A stretch of 64,000 nucleotides of DNA from Trochalopteron elliotii (taxonomy: Eukaryota; Chordata; Aves; Passeriformes; Leiothrichidae), in NCBI GenBank assembly GCA_024734555.1, contig JANPWX010000443.1, positions 1,226,493 through 1,290,492 on the forward strand. The letters are read 5' to 3'. The notes below the pieces were generated by a model. That model was not told the DNA's origin. It did no database searches and saw only the letters and a program-made list of their open reading frames with translations. Of the stretch, positions 50,401 through 62,400 are shown one piece after another. Numbering within the stretch: the stretch's first letter is position 1; every line of letters starts with the position of its first letter. Both the position numbers and the translations under genes were made by a program.

Positions 50401-53400
50401 GCTGTTCTGCTTCTTTTTTTTCTGCATGAACTCCATCTCTCTTTTCACAGATGCTTAAGGACCGAAACTGCATGAAGGGTTAAGCCTGCCCAGTTCTGCT
50501 ACATGCATCTTGGAAAAAATGTGACCCTTTTACACAAGCAACAGGGTTCTGCACAGGAAAACAGGGCTGAGAATATTGAAAAGCCATAAAACAAGTGAGA
50601 GAATGGAGCTGGGCTCACAAAAGCTGTTCCTTGTGTCTCTGTAATGGACAGAGGAAACCAACATAATGCAAGACTCCAGGGCCATCCCTGCTGACCTCCC
50701 TCCTTTTGGAAATGCAAAACCTCTGCTCCCATTTACTGTCCTGACACTTTTCTAAAGATTCTTTAACAGTGAACTGAAGCCACAGTGGTGCAGTTCAGGG
50801 CTGAAATGAAAAACTGGCAAAGTGAATGAGAAAACCAAGACAAATTAAACATAGCAAAACAACCCTAAGGAGCCAAATGAGCTCTGCACCTACATCTGGA
50901 ACTGAACCTGGACTAAGGAAAAGCAGCCCTATGGATTCAATTTTTATCTGTACCAGTGTTGACAGCAGTGAAAATAAGGATCAGTGCTTGTCAGTGGGCC
51001 ACATCATACCCCAAATGCTGCATTACAAAAACAATAAGGCTGCTTTGCAGAGTTTAAAAATATGTTCTCTGTGTAGCCTTAATTTAACCTGTGTGTGTGT
51101 GTTTAGATTATATAAGTGCATATATTATGTCACACAGTACAGTATATTATGTTACCCCGAGTAATAACAAATCTATAGATACACAACTGTACATCATCAT
51201 TCTTTTCATAGAATCCCTGAAACAACCTCAGGAGTGATGGTGCTCATGAAAAAAAGCAGTAATTCAGTAAAACTAATCTCTTTGTCCTCCTTGTTCAATA
51301 TAAACAACTTGTATTTAAAATCCAGTTCTCACACTTCTACCATGAAATCAGAATGACTGGATTCCCAAGAGAATCTCACAATGATTACCATCATCTACAC
51401 TGACCAACAGCCCTCCACAGTAATTCACAGCTCTCTACCACGTCAGAGTAACACTGGTGTCATCAAAGAATGGCTTAGGTTGAAGATCATCTGAAGATCA
51501 CTTAAAGATCATCTGCCATCAATGCCCCTGCCACAGGCAGGGACACCTTCCACTGTCCCAGGCTGCTCCAAGCCCCTTCCAACCTGGCCTTGAATATTTT
51601 CAGTGAGTTCTCCAAGTCCATCTTCCACTGTTGGACTCTTCTGTCACTTTTTTTGCCCTGAGGCTTCTTCATGCCCAGGTTTTTTGTCCCACTCTATCAT
51701 ACTGCCTCTTCCACAGATGCAAATTCGGCTCTCCAGCTGTGTGCACTGCTGTCTGCTTTGGCTACAATTAGAGGGAATTCTGATCTGTAGCTTTCAGAAA
51801 ACCTGGACTATCATCCAGCAACAGTGGAAAACACTGAACATCTGCTTTGGCTGCTCTGCTGCTCAGTTTTTGACTACACATGGTTGTTTCATCCACTCAA
51901 AATCAAAAAACTGCTCTGCCCTTTGTCCTGTCCAGGCTGCAGCTTCTTCCCTGGCATATGAGAGGTTTGCTGCCCTTCCCAGCTTTGTGCTGCCTCAGGA
52001 GAACAGAAAAGGGCTTCATGACATCCCTCAGCCTCTGCTCATCAGAGGAGAGCTGATACCAACGTGCAAGGAAGAGCCACCAGGGTGGGGTTTAATCTGT
52101 TATTAATCTATTATTCCCCATTTACTCTGCTTTAGTAGCAGATATGGCACAGCACAAGGATGGGCTCCTCCTGCTGAACCCTCAGTGGCTTCAAAGGCTG
52201 ACAAAGTTCTTCTTTAACACAGGGGCTGCTCAGCCTTGTCAGCTATTCCTTGACATGCACTGTGCTCATTTTCCCCTTTTATCTCAGCAAAACAGCAATC
52301 TTGCTGGGCTCTCTTATGGTAATGATTAACTGCAGAAATCCCAAGGGAAAGGTCCAGTCTGTCCATCCTCTGGCAGTGCCGATCCCACAGCAGTTCAGAG
52401 GCAAAAGCCAAGTTCTGTGCTCCACAAGGGGGATCTGGTGTTGTTATTAATGGATCAATTAATAAATACATTGTAGCAATGCTCTGACACTCCTGCTGCC
52501 TCCAGTCAGTGCACTAATTGTCTGGCATTTTGGGATATTCGGACAGATGAATCAATGAACTGGATAATTATTCTGTTGGCCTGATCCCAAAACTGGACAC
52601 AAGCCTTGGGTCATACAGCACATACAGAGAGCAATGGGGAAGGGAATTAAACAAGATCACAGTGCAGGGAAGGCAATTGCAGCCTTCAGAGTGGGAGCAG
52701 CAGATGCTCAGCACTTGACAGAATTAAATCAGTTATAACAATTGCCTTCCCAAACAGGAGTGGAGCAGCCCTGGTGCAGGACAGGGCATCCCAACTCACT
52801 TGTTAACAGAGCTGTGAGTGTGGCTGGGGAATCAGGCACCTGGATTCCTCTGGGTTTGTTAGTAGTGGGCTCAGGCTTCCTGCATGGCAGATTCCTACAT
52901 TTAGTTAGAGTAAGCATTGATATATTTATCAATTTATCATAATAATGACTGGTTTTGGGATTGGGTTTTTTTTTTTGGTTGGGTTTTTTTTTTGCCTTGC
53001 CCATTCAGCTGGACTTGCATTATAACCCCAGCCCTGCAGCAGTGGGTGAACACAGAAGCATCTTTTATGGAGAAGATGATACTTAGGTTGTCTGTCCTTG
53101 AACAGGACAGAAAAGACTGACAAAGTCACCTTTGCTGTGATCCCTGCCCTTGCAGAGCCCAGGAATGCAGAGGCATTGGCTGCTGCTTCAGTTCAGAACT
53201 CCCTGTGTCCCCCTGGCACCTTCTGCCCAAGCACATAACATTCTCCACTCAGAAATGGAGGCTGGCTGGTGACACTGCCAGCAGCACCCACCAAAAATGA
53301 TTCATTTTCCTTTGGTAATGCAAGACCTTGTGAAGAAACACACATTATTTCATCAGTGTTCTGCTTGTATCACTTGCTGCTTTCAAGAAAATTCAAAGGA

Positions 53401-56400
53401 AGCCTTTCCTAGACTGCTCTCACAGACTGAAATAATTTCTTTGTAGATTATTTTGTTTTCAGCCTGATCTGTAATCGTTACCTACTCTGCAACTGAAACA
53501 CTTTTGCTGCTTTTGAAACTCCTTTGAAAGAGTCACAAGATTCACAAGGTTCATTTTCACAAAGCACTGAGCAGGGCTGAAAGATGGAGCAGGCATGTAC
53601 CACCTTAAGAAATGTCTAATTTTCTTTCAGAGAGTGTCTTGATAGCTTTATTCTTCCCCATCATTATTAGATGTGACCACAGCACAACTGCAGAGGCAGC
53701 AGTACCACTGAGTGGTACCAGATGAAAAGCAGCTGATCAAAGGTGACTCAGGGCAGAGCAGAGCTGAGATGCTGATGGACAGACCAAAGTACTTTGAAGA
53801 GTGTGAGGTCTTTTGTCAGCATCCTGTGGCTCGGAGCACAGAAGTTCAGTCAGCTCCTGAATAATTCACAGCAAGGTCTCATGAAACAGCAGCCCTGGAG
53901 CAAAAGTGTCTCCTGCTATGGGTGAGCTTGGAAACTGTCCCGTGCTGGGGGTGATGATGATGATGGTGTGGCTTTGGCTGTTACCCGTTTTACTGACATA
54001 ATAGATTGAGATTCAGCAAGGACTAAGAATACATTAACAATTCTAATAAATATTAATAAGAGATTATTAAATTTGTGGCAAATAAGCTTGGAAGTGGTCA
54101 CTGAAGTGGCGTCTTGCAAAAGGGGCTGGTACCCAAACCTATGAAGCCTTAGTTCATACTGAGGGCAGCAAATTAATGAAAAGAGCCAGCAGCTTCCCAC
54201 CAATATGGGAAGAAACTTTCCCCAAATGGAAACCAAAAATCCGAAGGCAAATTTTGGTATTTCTGCAGTCTCAGCTTGATTATAACAATGCAAAACACAA
54301 TTCTGCATTGTGCTGCCACAATGCAAAATACCAAAAGCAACGACTGCAGGTTCAAACCCCCTCACTGTGCAGGGGTGATATTCATTATTAATATCAATCA
54401 AAATCAGATTTTGTAAGGGACTGTCTTCTCCTTGGACTCTGAACCTAGGAGGCTGCAAAAGCCTCAGTTTCAACATTTCTGTGATGACGGAGAAGCCCTT
54501 CCCAGCCACGGGCTGAGCCATCAGCAGCATGTTTGAAGTCCAAGGCAACTCTGCAGCGCCAGGGCTCGATGTGAATTCCTGCCTGCAAGGCACAGAGCCT
54601 GGCCAACGTGGGTGGATTGCCAAGAGGACAGCAAAAAGCACATCCCTGCCAGAAGGAAACCCTGCCAGTCTCCCAGTCACTCGAAACAGAAGCGCTGCAG
54701 CTCCTCCGAGAGAAGGTGCCAAGAAGGTTCTACCAAGGGCAAACCACCCACATGTTTTCCTCCCTCGGCGTCTTTTGGAAGCTGCCAAACTGTTCTGGTT
54801 AAAACTTCCTAAGTTAAGAGGCAACCCAGGTCAGCTGAGAGCAAACACTCTGCCTTCCTGAGGGAAAACACGCTGAGAACGGTGTTTTGCAAAGCGCTAA
54901 ATTTCACCCTCCCCTCCACAATCTTCTCTTGGGAATTAAAAAAAGATAAAAACGTCCAACATGACTGATTTGGAAGCTGGGGTTTGCTCTTTTTTCTTCT
55001 ACCAATAGAATCACCCAGTCTTCTCCATATTCCTCACAAAGGAAGTTTAGCCTCCTTGTTCCCATTATAATCCCTGCTGGAATACAGATAACTGCCTCTT
55101 GGGTTCTTTTCCAATAAAAATGGAATAATTAAAAAAAATTAGTAGATTTAGGAAAACAGATTTCAGCTAAATTATATTAAAAAGAGACACTGTGGTGATA
55201 CCATGTGGTATGAGGTACAATTTGCAGGAGAACCTTGGAAAGAATGTTTATTTTGTAAAATAAATATGAATTAAGAATGAGAGAGAAAAATAACAAGGAA
55301 TATCAACTCCAACTGAAGGGTGCCTCGCCACATTCCTGGTCAGGCTGTGGAGCATCTTCCTTCCCATGAGAGGGCAGCAGCTGCCTGCGAGTGCTGCCAC
55401 TTCCCTCCATCCTCGCTGCTGAAACTGGCTGATAAAGCTGCTTTCCATGCAAAATAGTTGTGACTTCAATTCAAGTACCACAATTTGCAGAATCTTAAAT
55501 CACCTACACTAAACTTGCACAGTGCCTGAATGGCCCTGTGTTGTTTCTCTTGGATTTTTTATACATAAAAGCTGCAAAACGATGCAGCACGACAGCAACC
55601 TCCTGTGATAATGCCACAGACTGACTCACCACAATGGAGCCGAAGAATCCAGTCCAACCTTTCCAACACTTTACCAAATAACTAGGTAATAGAAGATTAG
55701 ATAGAATAGAATTGGATTTAAGTTAGAAGTGAATCTGTTCTTAAAGGGGTCCACAGGGATGATGCACACATCCATGTTTTTCTCGAAATTGCTTCAGGGA
55801 GGCACTAGAAACAAGCAAGTGCAGGGTTGAACAAGCATCTCCCTGCTCAGTGCTCAAATAGTGTGACTCTGAGTCTTCATAAAGATGTGATACAGCAGAA
55901 GCCTTAAGCATATATCTAATTTTAACCATGTGAAAACACGTGCCCAACATTTGGCACCCAGTATGATGCTCTGCTCAGTTAGGAGGGGACTTCACATTTC
56001 GATATTGGCTTCCAATAAAGTTCAATGGCTCATTTAGATCCAGTGCTGTCAATTGTAAAACCTGCTCTCTGAACAAAAACCAAACCAAATTCTCCATGAA
56101 TCCTAAAGGGATTATGGGATTATTACAGGGGCAGCAGCAGTACCTCTTTCACAGAAGGTTCCTGTCCAGCCCGCCGTGCAGGTGCAGGCTCCACTGACGT
56201 GGTCGCAGGCAGCTCCGTTCTGGCACTGACAGCTGGACTCACAGCCCGGGCCAAAGCTCCCCTCGGGGCACTCTGCAGCACAGGGATCACAACCAGATGA
56301 TGGGTTAATGCCACAGCAGGTCAGGGATTAATGAGGAGTTTTTACACACGTGGGAAAACTGACTATTTCCAAAATAATCGAGGTGTAAAGGTAACGGCTT

Positions 56401-59400
56401 AAAACTAAGATTTGAGTGTTCCCCTTGAGGTACAGCTAAGTTGGGCTATAGTTAAGATCTATTTTAGAAAAATTCCACAGTGTTGAAAGACTAAATTCTG
56501 CACAGAAAATTAACATCTTCTATTGCAAAGCCTGAGACTTCACAGGTTCTGCATGATGACACTTTGCCCACTGGTCTGGAGTTGCTTATGTGCACATCTC
56601 CTCTGGGACTTCATCAGCTGGGAGGGGAGAAGCTCCTCTGTTTTCCTGCAAATCCTCTTTCCCCAGAAAGCTGGAGAAAAGATGAAATGTGTTGGTTGCC
56701 TTCACAAAGCTCCAAACTGAAGCTGCACACTTTATTTTCATGCTCTGCTTTGAAAAATTCAAGTGAAAACATTACATCTGGGGGACAGATTAACAATTAC
56801 ATTTCCACAGCAGTTAATGTGAGGAGTTTTAAAAGATTTGCATGGTACTCGCCATCAGAAGAAAGAAAACATTTGAGAATGAAAATAATTTCTTCCAGGA
56901 TTATAGGAAAATCAATTAAGAACAGGGCCAGTTGCCTAATTCACATTGGATATTTTGGACAGGCTGAAACACAGAGATAGACTTGGCTAAATACAATATT
57001 ACAGGGCCTCTACTCATGTTTGAAGGTCTTGTGAACATCCCTCTAAATGAGTTATGGAGATTATTGCCAGATCTCTTCTAGAAGCCTATGATTTTAGCAT
57101 TTACAGCAACAAAGTGATTTTCAGGCAATCTGGAAAGAATCAGAGAGAACAGAAAAGGAGAGTCCTCAAAGACAGCTCCATGTCTGGAACAGGGGGGTGG
57201 GTTTGGTGGTGTTTGTTTGGTGCCATGGGTGGGCAGTGATTGGAGCTGGCATGAATTCAGGTGCTCCTGCAGCTCAGTGACTCTGCCAACTGTGTGTCTT
57301 ACAGAAGAGGAGTAGGGATGGGAGATGGGAGAAAAGCAAGGTACATTAAGTATTTCTTTGCTTTCAAAGAGTAAAAAAAATGGGACGCTGTTTAAATGTA
57401 TTTTAGAACCTATTTTTTTGCACTTAGAGGTGAAATTCCCTCCTCTTCCCAAAGCTGCACATCACTGTTTAACAAAGAAATACTTAGAGGTGCACTTGTG
57501 CCTTAAAAGCTTGATCCTTCTCCATGTTTCCTGCTCAGCTGAAATCTCAGTCAGAGAATCTGTGCAGGGGAAATGGTGCTGCAGTGCAGCAAGAGGTGCA
57601 GGGCTCCCAGCAGAGCTCCCTTCAGGCCCACGGTGTTTAGCCCAGAGCTGAGGCTTTTCAAGGTGATGGCAAAGGGTCAGAGCACTTCACAAATGATTTC
57701 ACAGTCCACAGCACAGAGAATCTGCCCCTGCTCCAGCAGGCACAGGCTGCTGTGATGCGTGTCAGGATCCAGCCACCCTGACAGAGAACCTGAGCTCCTG
57801 CCTGGGAAGGAGCCCAGCCTGCAGGGAGAGGGTAGGGATGCCTGGGGAGCAGAGGAAATATCCAGGGATAGTGAAGATTTCACCTCCAAGGTAGCATAGA
57901 GTTATGGGAAGAATTATGGTTTTCATAATCTTGCTCTCACACACACACACACACACACACGTGCAATTTTCAACGTATACATATATGTGCACACATACAC
58001 ACAAAAAAGAGCGTAAAAAGCAGACTAAATAGAACAGGAAGCCCACAGAAAGAACTTTAGGGACTGCCAGATGTGTTGCCAGTGGAGATGGCTTCACTGA
58101 TACCCTTTCCCAGCGAGGACTGCAAGCAGCTATTTGGCCACTCTCTGTCTGCAGAGATGCTATTTTGAGAGAGATCAAGAGAGAAAGAGAAGCAGAGCTG
58201 GCAGCTCCTTCTCTGGAAGCTGGTCCTCCCCACACACTGTCCTTCCATTCCCTCTGTGCCAACAGCAACAAGGGCTGCAAGATCAACTTTCCAGGCTTTC
58301 TTGTCTTAGGTCACGGTTCCAGATTAATTGGTTTGACATTTCTGTGTGACACCAGCAGTTAATCCTGCCCACGCTGCTGAGACTCTGGTAGCTACATCTG
58401 CGCTACTGTAAGATTGTTAAACTAGTAGATAAAATGTTTATTTTATTTAACAACATCAATATAATCAATAATAATAGCAACAGCAGCTTAACTATGCAAC
58501 TTACAGCCACGAGATGAAGTGGATTCCAAATGCTTGCATGAAATGAAAAAGAAAATAGGCACATTAATTGGAAAAAAAAAATAATCAAGTTGTATTAAAT
58601 ACAGAGATATTGCTTCTGTCTCAAGAAGCTCCTGAATGAGAAATTGATGATACCTGGGGAGACATATGAGGAATTGACTATGAGCCTGTTTTCATATGCT
58701 TGAAGCATCTGCTACTGACCTCAGTTAGAGGTGAATGCTAAGGTGAGGGTCATGGGCCTCTGATAAGACCATTGCACATTTTTGTTGTTAATAAATGCAG
58801 GACTCAAAAAATTCCAGTTTTTTCTTACGTTATGCACATGTGAAGTATTTCTATATGCCTGACCAGAAACAGAGATTTAGGAAGGGTAAGTGCTGCCCTA
58901 AAACAGAACAAACAAAACCAATACGGAAACTCTAAAGCCACAACCCAAATATACATCAATCCTATCCCTCTCATGAGATCCTAACATTAAAAATAGCTGC
59001 TGGGTCCAAAACAAGGCTGAAAATACCTTTTCTGGAAATCAAATCAGGGGAAAGCATCTAACCCCGGTGAAACGCGAGAGCGCAGTGCGGGGCAGAGCGG
59101 GGGCGGGACAGCCCGGGGAGCGTTCCTGCGGGGAACGAGCCGGAAAACACAACTCCCAGAGCTGGGGTTTGGGAATTCCACGTGCAGGGAGGGGAGGCAC
59201 TTACTGAGCTGGCAGCGCTGCCCGGTGAATCCCGGCTGGCAGGAGCAGGTGCCCGTGGCGGGGTCACAGTCGTCGCAGGCGCAGGAGTTGGCGCAGCCCC
59301 GGCCCCAGCGGCCGCTGCTGCAGGCTGCCAAGGGAAAGGGGGTCACAGCCAGCAGCCAGCACCACCCCCAAACCCTGCTGCACCTCCACGTGAGAGAGTA

Positions 59401-62400
59401 CAAAATGCACAAAATGGTACGGGGCTAAACTCCCGGCTGCAGCACAGGAGGAGATCGTGGAAATAAAGACCATTTTTGGTGGTCTGTTTCAGCTGGACGC
59501 AGATATTATCCCGTCCACGTGAAACTGACCGTTCGTAGTCATTAAGCTAATCATTCATAAGCTGGGCTGAGGGAAATTTAGGTTAGATATCAGGAAAAAG
59601 TTTTTTACTGAAAGAGTGATCAAGTACTGGAATCATCTGCCCGGGGAGGTGGTGGAGTCACCAGCCCTGGATGCGTTTAAAAAAAAATTGGATGTGGCAC
59701 TTGGTACCATGGTTTAGTTGAAGTGGCATTAGGGCATGGGTTGGACTTAAAGGTCTCTTCTAACCTTGTAATTCTGTGAATCCACACCCATCAGTCACAA
59801 TTCTATAATTTCAAGGAAATAAAATATCAGCTATTGACTCACTCAACGAAAATCTGCATAACCAGAATAGTTAATGGGTTTAACCAGACAGATTTGGGAG
59901 CACCACCCAAGCTTTCCCCAAAATACTGGGAAGTGCAGCGTGGACATAAAGGAATCTCACAATGTTTGTTAAAGCAACTTACTGCTTTCATCCTAAAATC
60001 ACACAGCACTGACACAATTACAGCAATGTATCACAGCATCTCCTTTCTTTCGAGTAAGGATGAAGATGAAAGTGCCTATTAGGGCAACAGAAACCTGGTT
60101 TTGGAGCTGGGAATCTGTTTAATGCCCAGTCTGCAATAGCTGGGAGAGCTGCCTTACTGAGATACCACTGCAAAACAATTTTTCTCAGATCTTACGCTGA
60201 ATAGAAAGAAAAGCTTTCCTTTGTCATGGTCTCTCAATTCTCCAGACAGCCCAGGGAGTTGTGAAAAGCCATCTCAGTGGCTCTACACACTACCAACTGG
60301 TTTGATTTTTAAACTATGCATATGGGTGGAAACTTCAGATTTTCCCAGCATTTTCTTCAGTACAGAGCCTGAGAAGTCAGGTGCAAAACTTGCCGCTGTC
60401 AACACTGCCAATTAAATGGTTTTATGTGTTTAAGACCAAGTTTAAAGAGAGGTTTGTCTTCTGTTGGCTTTTTGCAAGAGGCATCACCATGAATCAAGCA
60501 GAAGAGATGTGTCACAGGAAAATGGAGGAATCAAGCAGGATGGCTTCACATTTATATGGTGCCATCCAAAAAGGGCAAATCTACTCTCTCACACAGCCAC
60601 CAATATGGAGAGTGATGCTAAAGTCAACAGAAGGATGCTCTGCTCTTCCAGAGAACAGAATTTTTCACAGCATTTATATTCCCTAGTTAAAAAGTGACCT
60701 TTAGACACACGACTCTACATGCCACTCACTTGTTGAATAAATCTCCCCCAAACAAAATGAGAAATGGAGAATTAATCTCAAAACTAATCTGCACTGAAAA
60801 TGAAAAACAAAACTGTCTGTCAGTCAAAATGCTGACGGGACAGATGGTATTGGGCAAAGGGATCCATAGTGTTGAAATAAGAGCTTATATCAATACTTTG
60901 CACTTCATCAGCCATCTATTTCAACGCTTTGAACCTGGATAATTAAGGATTATAACCACCCAGGCTGTGCAAACCCACAAACACACCATTTCAGAAGCAG
61001 TAAGATTAGCAAAACTGTATTAAAAAACTGTAATAAACCAAGAGCAAACAGAGCTGGCTCCCCCACGCGCAGCGCCCGGGAGATCCCCGACTTACGGTGC
61101 TTGCAGTCGTGGCCAGTCCAGCCTGGGGGACAGGAGCACTCTCCAGTGACAGGGTGACACTGAGCACTGCTGCCACAGCTGCACAGTGACAGGCAGCTCA
61201 GGCCATAGTGCCCATCGGGGCAGGCTGCAAGCAGAGACACACTGTGACTTCACCCAGCCCACAGTCCAGCCACAGACTCCTCTTCCCAAACAGGCAGTGA
61301 CAGCTCACCCCCTGAAACAGGCTTTAGCTGAACCCAGGAACCCAAATGGCAACACAGAAATATCTGGGATCTGCACCCTGGGTGTCTGGGGCTGAGTCCT
61401 GGTATGTGGGAATAGCCTGAGTGACTTTTGAGTATTCCTGTGCTGTTTCCTCAGAGGAGGAAAACCTTCCCCAAAAGCCATTTTGTGACTAACAAGAATT
61501 AAAAGTGTGCCACCACCAAGGTCTTGCACGAAGCAGAGCTGTCCTGAGAGCCTCTGTGCAGCTCTCAGCAGCCACACTCAAGCAGCCTTTTAACACCCAG
61601 AGGCTGAAGAGCAGCACAGAACAGTTCCTTGAACATATTCCCATTGTTTCTGGTGGCAGGGATAGCACTGATACTGCTCCTTCATCTTCAGTATTATTTT
61701 ATCCAAAATTATATACACCAAGAAGTGCTGCAGCAAACATAATTCAAGAATGATGCCATGCAGGCCAGCTGGTCACACCTCTTGCCAAACAGCCAGGATT
61801 ACACCACCAGTGTTGTGGCTGCTAAACACTGTATTTCCAAGTACAGCTTGCCATAAATTAGGTCTAATGATAACATCCATTTGGGATGCAGCTCAGCTGA
61901 TCATGTGCATTTATCTGCAATCTCCCTCCCACAAATAATGTCAAATCCAACCTGGGGAATTCCTGGAGATGAAGGGCACTTAATCTCAGATCAGCATGTT
62001 TTATCTCACAAAAGAGTAAGAAGGCAGAAATCAAACCATAACCTGAATTTTCAGTCTGACCTGCTCTTCAGGGGGAAGGCTGAGGCAAGGACTTACTGTC
62101 AGAGCAGGATAGCCCAGTGTAGCCAGGGGGACAGTCACAGGCTCCAGTTTCCCTGTTGCACTGTCCCCCGTTGGCACAGGGCTCACAGGAGTTCTGGCAG
62201 TCTGGTCCCCACTGGCCATCTGGGCAATCTGGAGAAAAAGCACAATGACGTGTAACCAGTGCCATTTTCTGTTTCAGGATAGTTGTAGATTTCTGCTGTT
62301 ACCCCAAAGAATTTAGAAATAATAGTTAAACTGAGTTGGATTGTTATATTACCTCTACAGACCTACTTCCCTGCCAGCCCTGCCATTAAACTACAGCACA

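Larger units (their letters stand above)
50373..56143 (-). other. MEGF6 intron (5.8 kb) between repeats 6 and 7
   Basis: The largest intron in the window. It contains a CR1 fragment at 51,464-51,605, T runs near 52,966-52,994 and a 302-codon minus-strand open frame at 53,916-54,824 of unknown meaning. No EGF exon was found. Confidence 0.8.

Noticed and set aside
54285..54360. ggttcaaaccc resembling a tRNA T-arm, with nearby small inverted repeats
   Set aside because: The flanking bases do not pair into a T-stem, and no acceptor stem or anticodon arm could be drawn.
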